Source: Arthrobacter sp. ISL-85
GTDB taxonomy: Bacteria > Actinomycetota > Actinomycetes > Actinomycetales > Micrococcaceae
Length of the DNA: 64,000 bases
Direction: 5' to 3'
Assembly: GCF_018613675.1 (NCBI RefSeq)
Contig: NZ_JAGGPQ010000017.1
Location: forward strand, 124,001 to 188,000
Position numbers and translations under genes: made by a program. Shown in pieces: positions 61,128 to 64,000 of the stretch (position 1 is its first letter; the number at the start of each line of letters is the position of its first letter). The notes beneath the pieces were generated by a model. That model searched no databases. It had not been told where the DNA came from and was given only the letters and a program-made list of their open reading frames with translations.

Positions 61128-62210
61128 CTAGCGTTCGGCTATTTCAGCAGCGGCTTCCAAATAGGACAGGGCACCACTCGAGGAAGGATCGTACGTCATG
61201 ACCGTCTGTTGGTAGCTCGGAGCCTCGGAAATCCGTACCGAACGCGGAACTACGGCCGAGAGCACCTGCTCAGGGAAGTGCTGGCGCACCTCCGCTGCCA
61301 CCTGGGCAGCAAGGTTGGTACGGCCGTCATACATGGTGAGCAGGATGGTCGAGACAACAAGGTCCGCGTTGAGGTGCTTCTGGATCATCTCAATGTTCTT
61401 GAGGAGCTGGCTAAGCCCTTCCAGCGCGTAGTACTCGCACTGGATGGGAATCAGCACCTCGCCAGCCGCACAAAACGCATTGACCGTAAGGAGGCCCAGG
61501 CTCGGCGGGCAGTCAATGAACACGTAGTCCAGGCGCTCTTCGCCGTTCTTCTCACGCGTCTTCGCGTAGACATCGATGGCACGGCGCAAACGCTGCTCCC
61601 GGGCAACGAGGGACACCAGTTCAATTTCGGCGCCGGCGAGGTGGATGGTGGCCGGCGCGCAGATGAGCTTTCCGATGTCCGGGCACGGGGCCACGACGTC
61701 AGCAAGCGGGACGTCATTGATCAATACGTCATAAATGCTGTCCACGTCGGCATGGTGCTCAATTCCCAGAGCGGTGGAAGCATTGCCCTGCGGATCGATA
61801 TCGATCACGAGGACGTTCAGTCCAGCAGCGGCCAGCGCGGCAGCGATGTTCACGGTGGTGGTGGTCTTGCCCACCCCACCCTTTTGGTTGGATACGGTGA
61901 AGATCCGAGTGTTATCAGGACGCGGAAGGTTTCGTCCCATCAAGCGCTCACGGCGCTTAGTCTCATGGGCCAGCTCACGGGCGATAGGACTCGTGTCATC
62001 GATGGCATCAATGACGTTTGAACGACCAGCCGCGGTTGTTTCACGTGAAACGGCATTGCCCGAAGAGGGGGAGGCAACTGTCTTAGGGTGAGTTCCGCCC
62101 CGACCAGGAGCCATGGCTGTACCGGCCAGTCCCGACCCAGCGACAGAACGTGCCGACCCCAAGGACACAAACGGCGGGATCCGTTGTGCGGAGGCTTCAC
62201 TACTGGTCAC
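61128..62210 (-). CDS. parA: Chromosome partitioning ATPase ParA
   Basis: 360 residues, long for the family because of an unstructured N-terminal ~95 residues. The deviant Walker A is [12 protein letters not shown] and the next motif [25 protein letters not shown] is the Walker B region. ParA binds DNA nonspecifically and moves ParB-parS complexes. A parS site (62037-62052) lies inside the N-terminal coding part, encoding AVSRET. The gene is 89 bp after rsmG and just before parB. Confidence 0.96.
   Translation of the reverse strand: MTSSEASAQRIPPFVSLGSARSVAGSGLAGTAMAPGRGGTHPKTVASPSSGNAVSRETTAAGRSNVIDAIDDTSPIARELAHETKRRERLMGRNLPRPDNTRIFTVSNQKGGVGKTTTTVNIAAALAAAGLNVLVIDIDPQGNASTALGIEHHADVDSIYDVLINDVPLADVVAPCPDIGKLICAPATIHLAGAEIELVSLVAREQRLRRAIDVYAKTREKNGEERLDYVFIDCPPSLGLLTVNAFCAAGEVLIPIQCEYYALEGLSQLLKNIEMIQKHLNADLVVSTILLTMYDGRTNLAAQVAAEVRQHFPEQVLSAVVPRSVRISEAPSYQQTVMTYDPSSSGALSYLEAAAEIAER
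62037..62052. other. parS: parS site inside parA (15/16)
   Basis: TGTTTCACGTGAAACG; only position 16 differs. It lies within the coding sequence for the unstructured N-terminus of ParA, about 2.6 kb from the array in the gene-free zone. Confidence 0.85.
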
Positions 62211-62299
62211 TGGGGCACACTCACTCTCGTTCAGCCAATTTTGCTGCCGTTCTCTAGCCTAACTGCTCAGGCCTGCTGACAGCCGTCAGCGGGCCCGCG

Positions 62300-62965
62300 T
62301 TAGGACTTCTTTTGGGACTTGTTCACCACGATGCGGACCACCGTGGTGGGCTCCTCCAGGAGGGTGTCCCCAACAGTCAGCACCGAAGTCTCGACACCGC
62401 CCAGCTTACGGATGGTCTTGGCCGCCTTTTCGATCTCTTCGCCCGCGCTACGGCCCTTGATGGCCACCACTTCACCCCGCCCTTGCAGCAGCGGGATGGT
62501 CAGGCCGGCAAGGTTGGCCAAGGCAGATACCGCGCGGGCCGTCACTACGTCGGCGTCCACGAGCCCCACAGCCAACTCGGCGCGGGTGCGCATTACGGTG
62601 ACATTGTCCAGGCCAAGATCATCAACCACTTCCTGAAGCCAGATCACGCGTCGCTCCAAGGGTTCAATGAGCGTCAGTTCCAGGTCAGGACGTGCAATGG
62701 CCAGGCAGAGACCCGGCAGTCCGGCGCCGCTTCCGACGTCGGCCACATGGCTCCCGTGGGCAATCTCGCTTTCGATGACCGCACAGTTAAGCACATGGCG
62801 ACTCCATAGCCGGGGAACCTCGCGTGGCCCGATCAGGCCCCGTTCCGTCCCGGAAGTGGCAAGGTGCTCCACATAGCGCTTGGCCAGCTCCAGGCGATCG
62901 CCGAAGATCTTCTCAGCAGCGCGAAGCTCTGCTGCCGTGATGTCAACCATAACTATTGGGGTCAT
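62300..62965 (-). CDS. rsmG: 16S rRNA (guanine-N7) methyltransferase RsmG
   Basis: 221 residues from ATG 62965 (ATG 62950 is also possible, giving a start MVDITAAELRA). SAM-binding motif HVADVGSGAGLPGLCLAIA is clear, along with RLWSRHVLNCAVIESEI and ERRVIWLQEVVDDLGL. It methylates G527 (E. coli numbering) of 16S rRNA; loss gives low-level streptomycin resistance in several bacteria. It follows jag by 3 bp in the conserved yidC-jag-rsmG-parA-parB order. Confidence 0.95.
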   Translation of the reverse strand: MTPIVMVDITAAELRAAEKIFGDRLELAKRYVEHLATSGTERGLIGPREVPRLWSRHVLNCAVIESEIAHGSHVADVGSGAGLPGLCLAIARPDLELTLIEPLERRVIWLQEVVDDLGLDNVTVMRTRAELAVGLVDADVVTARAVSALANLAGLTIPLLQGRGEVVAIKGRSAGEEIEKAAKTIRKLGGVETSVLTVGDTLLEEPTTVVRIVVNKSQKKS

Positions 62966-62968
62966 TCT

Positions 62969-63532
62969 CTAGTCTGCGGAAACAACGATGTGGCGTCCGG
63001 CGCCTTCGCCCTCGGACTCACTGGCCAAACCGAGATCGGCCACGGCGTCGTGCACAATCTTGCGTTCGTAGGCGCTCATCGGTTCAAGGGCAACCGGCTT
63101 GCCGGTTTCCTTCACGGAAGCTGCGGCGTCCTCGGCGATTTTCTGCAAATGCCCGGTACGTTCCTGCCGGTAGCCGTTGATGTCCAGGACAAGCCGGGAC
63201 CGGTTCTCCGTAGCGGACAGAACTGCCAGGCGGGTGAGCTCCTGCAGGGCTTCCAGGACTTCGCCGTCGCCACCCACCAGACCTTCCAGCCCTTCCACTT
63301 CCTCCTCGGAGACGATGGAGATGTAGGTCCGTCCATTGCGGACCTCAATGTCAATGTCGCCGTCGATGTCGGCGATGTCCAGCAGTTCCTCCAGGTAGTC
63401 CGCGGCGACGTCCCCCTCTTCCTCGAGGCGGCTGGCGGCGGAACCTTTGGCGGAAGAATCGTCCTGGCTCACGGACACGTCCTGATCCTCGATCCCTGCA
63501 GAAAAGTCGTGCTCGGTGCTCTCGGCTGACAT
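62969..63532 (-). CDS. Jag/KhpB-like RNA-binding protein (KH and R3H domains)
   Basis: 187 residues. An acidic N-terminal region precedes a KH-like domain (about 70-120; RLVLDINGYRQER lies near its end) and a C-terminal R3H domain (MSAYERKIVHDAV, SESEGEGAGRHIVV). The Jag N-terminal domain of firmicute proteins is absent, as usual in actinobacteria. It binds RNA and is linked to cell-wall growth control in other Gram-positive bacteria. The start shares one base with the yidC stop (TAATG). Named spoIIIJ-associated protein or jag in annotations. Confidence 0.92.
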   Translation of the reverse strand: MSAESTEHDFSAGIEDQDVSVSQDDSSAKGSAASRLEEEGDVAADYLEELLDIADIDGDIDIEVRNGRTYISIVSEEEVEGLEGLVGGDGEVLEALQELTRLAVLSATENRSRLVLDINGYRQERTGHLQKIAEDAAASVKETGKPVALEPMSAYERKIVHDAVADLGLASESEGEGAGRHIVVSAD

Positions 63533-64000
63533 TACTTCTTCTTCCTGTTCTTCCGCTGGGGCTGGATGCGTTGTCCCTTGATCTCAACTGCGGTAGACCC
63601 GGCGGCGCCGGCTTCTTCATCGCGCTTGCCTGAGAGGACAGACAGGGCCGGCAGGCCCTTGGCGGCACGGCGTTCGGCGAGAGCCCTGGCTGCGGGGGAT
63701 CCCGGCGTCGGCATGCGGCGGATGACGAAGAACTGCTGGCCCATGGTCCAGAGGTTAGTGGTGGTCCAGTAAATGAGGACACCAATGGGGAAGTTGATGC
63801 CACCCACGCCGAAGACCAGCGGCAAGATGTACAGCATCATCTTCTGCTGGCGCATGAACGGGCTGGCCATGGCTTCTTCAGACATGTTCTTGGCCATGAT
63901 CTGCTTCTGGGTGATGAACTGCGAGGCAGTCATCGCGATGATCATCACGATCGAGAGCACCACCACGGCAACGTTTCCGGCGCCTCCATGCAGCAGGGCT
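63532..64000 (-). CDS. yidC: Membrane insertase YidC, C-terminal part (cut by window edge)
   Basis: About 155 residues are visible; the frame is open to the right edge. The segment has the last membrane helices with QFITQKQIMAKNMSEEAM, FMRQQKMMLYILPLVFGVGG and NFPIGVLIYWTTTNLWTMGQ, all characteristic of Oxa1/YidC proteins. The positively charged C-terminal tail (RNRKKK-like) contacts the ribosome. It inserts proteins into the cytoplasmic membrane. Together with jag this is the head of the conserved near-origin cluster; rnpA and rpmH would be expected just outside the window. Confidence 0.95.
   Translation of the reverse strand, partial: ALLHGGAGNVAVVVLSIVMIIAMTASQFITQKQIMAKNMSEEAMASPFMRQQKMMLYILPLVFGVGGINFPIGVLIYWTTTNLWTMGQQFFVIRRMPTPGSPAARALAERRAAKGLPALSVLSGKRDEEAGAAGSTAVEIKGQRIQPQRKNRKKK

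Overview
The window is chromosomal DNA of a high-GC actinobacterium, most probably a member of the Micrococcaceae (Arthrobacter or Pseudarthrobacter type). Three things point there: codon use is strongly GC-biased; 4-bp ATGA/GTGA stop-start overlaps are common; and the right end has the order murJ - pseudokinase - trxB - trxA - (parS zone) - parB - parA - rsmG - jag - yidC, which in actinobacteria lies beside dnaA and oriC. dnaA itself would lie a few kb beyond position 64000. The assignment rests on gene order and protein character only.

Region 1 (1-31 kb) is an exopolysaccharide or surface-glycan locus. After the tail of a metallophosphoesterase come two leftward glycosyltransferases, then a large LAL-type LuxR regulator (3274-5961). 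A rightward run of 14 genes (6115-22461), mostly overlapping at start and stop codons, encodes a polyprenyl-phosphate sugar transferase, nucleotide-sugar modifying enzymes (Gfo/Idh oxidoreductase, epimerase, two DegT-type aminotransferases, a NeuD-type acetyltransferase), four glycosyltransferase-like proteins, a Wzx-type flippase, a Wzy/ligase-type membrane protein, a Wzz-type chain-length protein without kinase, and a secreted lipoprotein. Facing it, a leftward unit (30813-22540) encodes a 1838-residue secreted protein with four DUF4082 modules, a fused WecG/TagA-GT2 glycosyltransferase, and another GT2. Together these would build, flip, polymerise and modify one polysaccharide.

Region 2 (31-46 kb) holds mostly leftward housekeeping and transport genes: M18 aminopeptidase, APC permease, ABC-2 exporter, PAP2/diacylglycerol-kinase fusion, MFS transporter with a DeoR regulator, ABC-F ATPase, a lipoprotein penicillin-binding protein, an FAD oxidoreductase and a GT87 mannosyltransferase. 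The permease has nested inverted repeats around its promoter and leader, and deoR has a palindromic operator.

Region 3 (46.3-47.1 kb) is a compact, unusually hairpin-dense intergenic stretch carrying two small leftward ORFs, each with a perfect AAGGAGG ribosome-binding site. A histidine phosphatase, CCA nucleotidyltransferase, Nudix hydrolase, MurJ, a split MviN pseudokinase/discoidin protein and trxB-trxA follow.

Region 4 (55.5-59.7 kb) is about 4.2 kb with no convincing gene. It carries eight parS-like sites (a ninth lies inside parA), five of them spaced about 0.8-0.9 kb apart. Around the central site sit two clusters of DnaA-box-like sequences repeated every 12 bp, with an AT-rich tract nearby. 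It looks like a dedicated centromere, possibly coupled to DnaA, and is the most unusual part of the window. parB, parA, rsmG, jag and a truncated yidC finish the window, all leftward.
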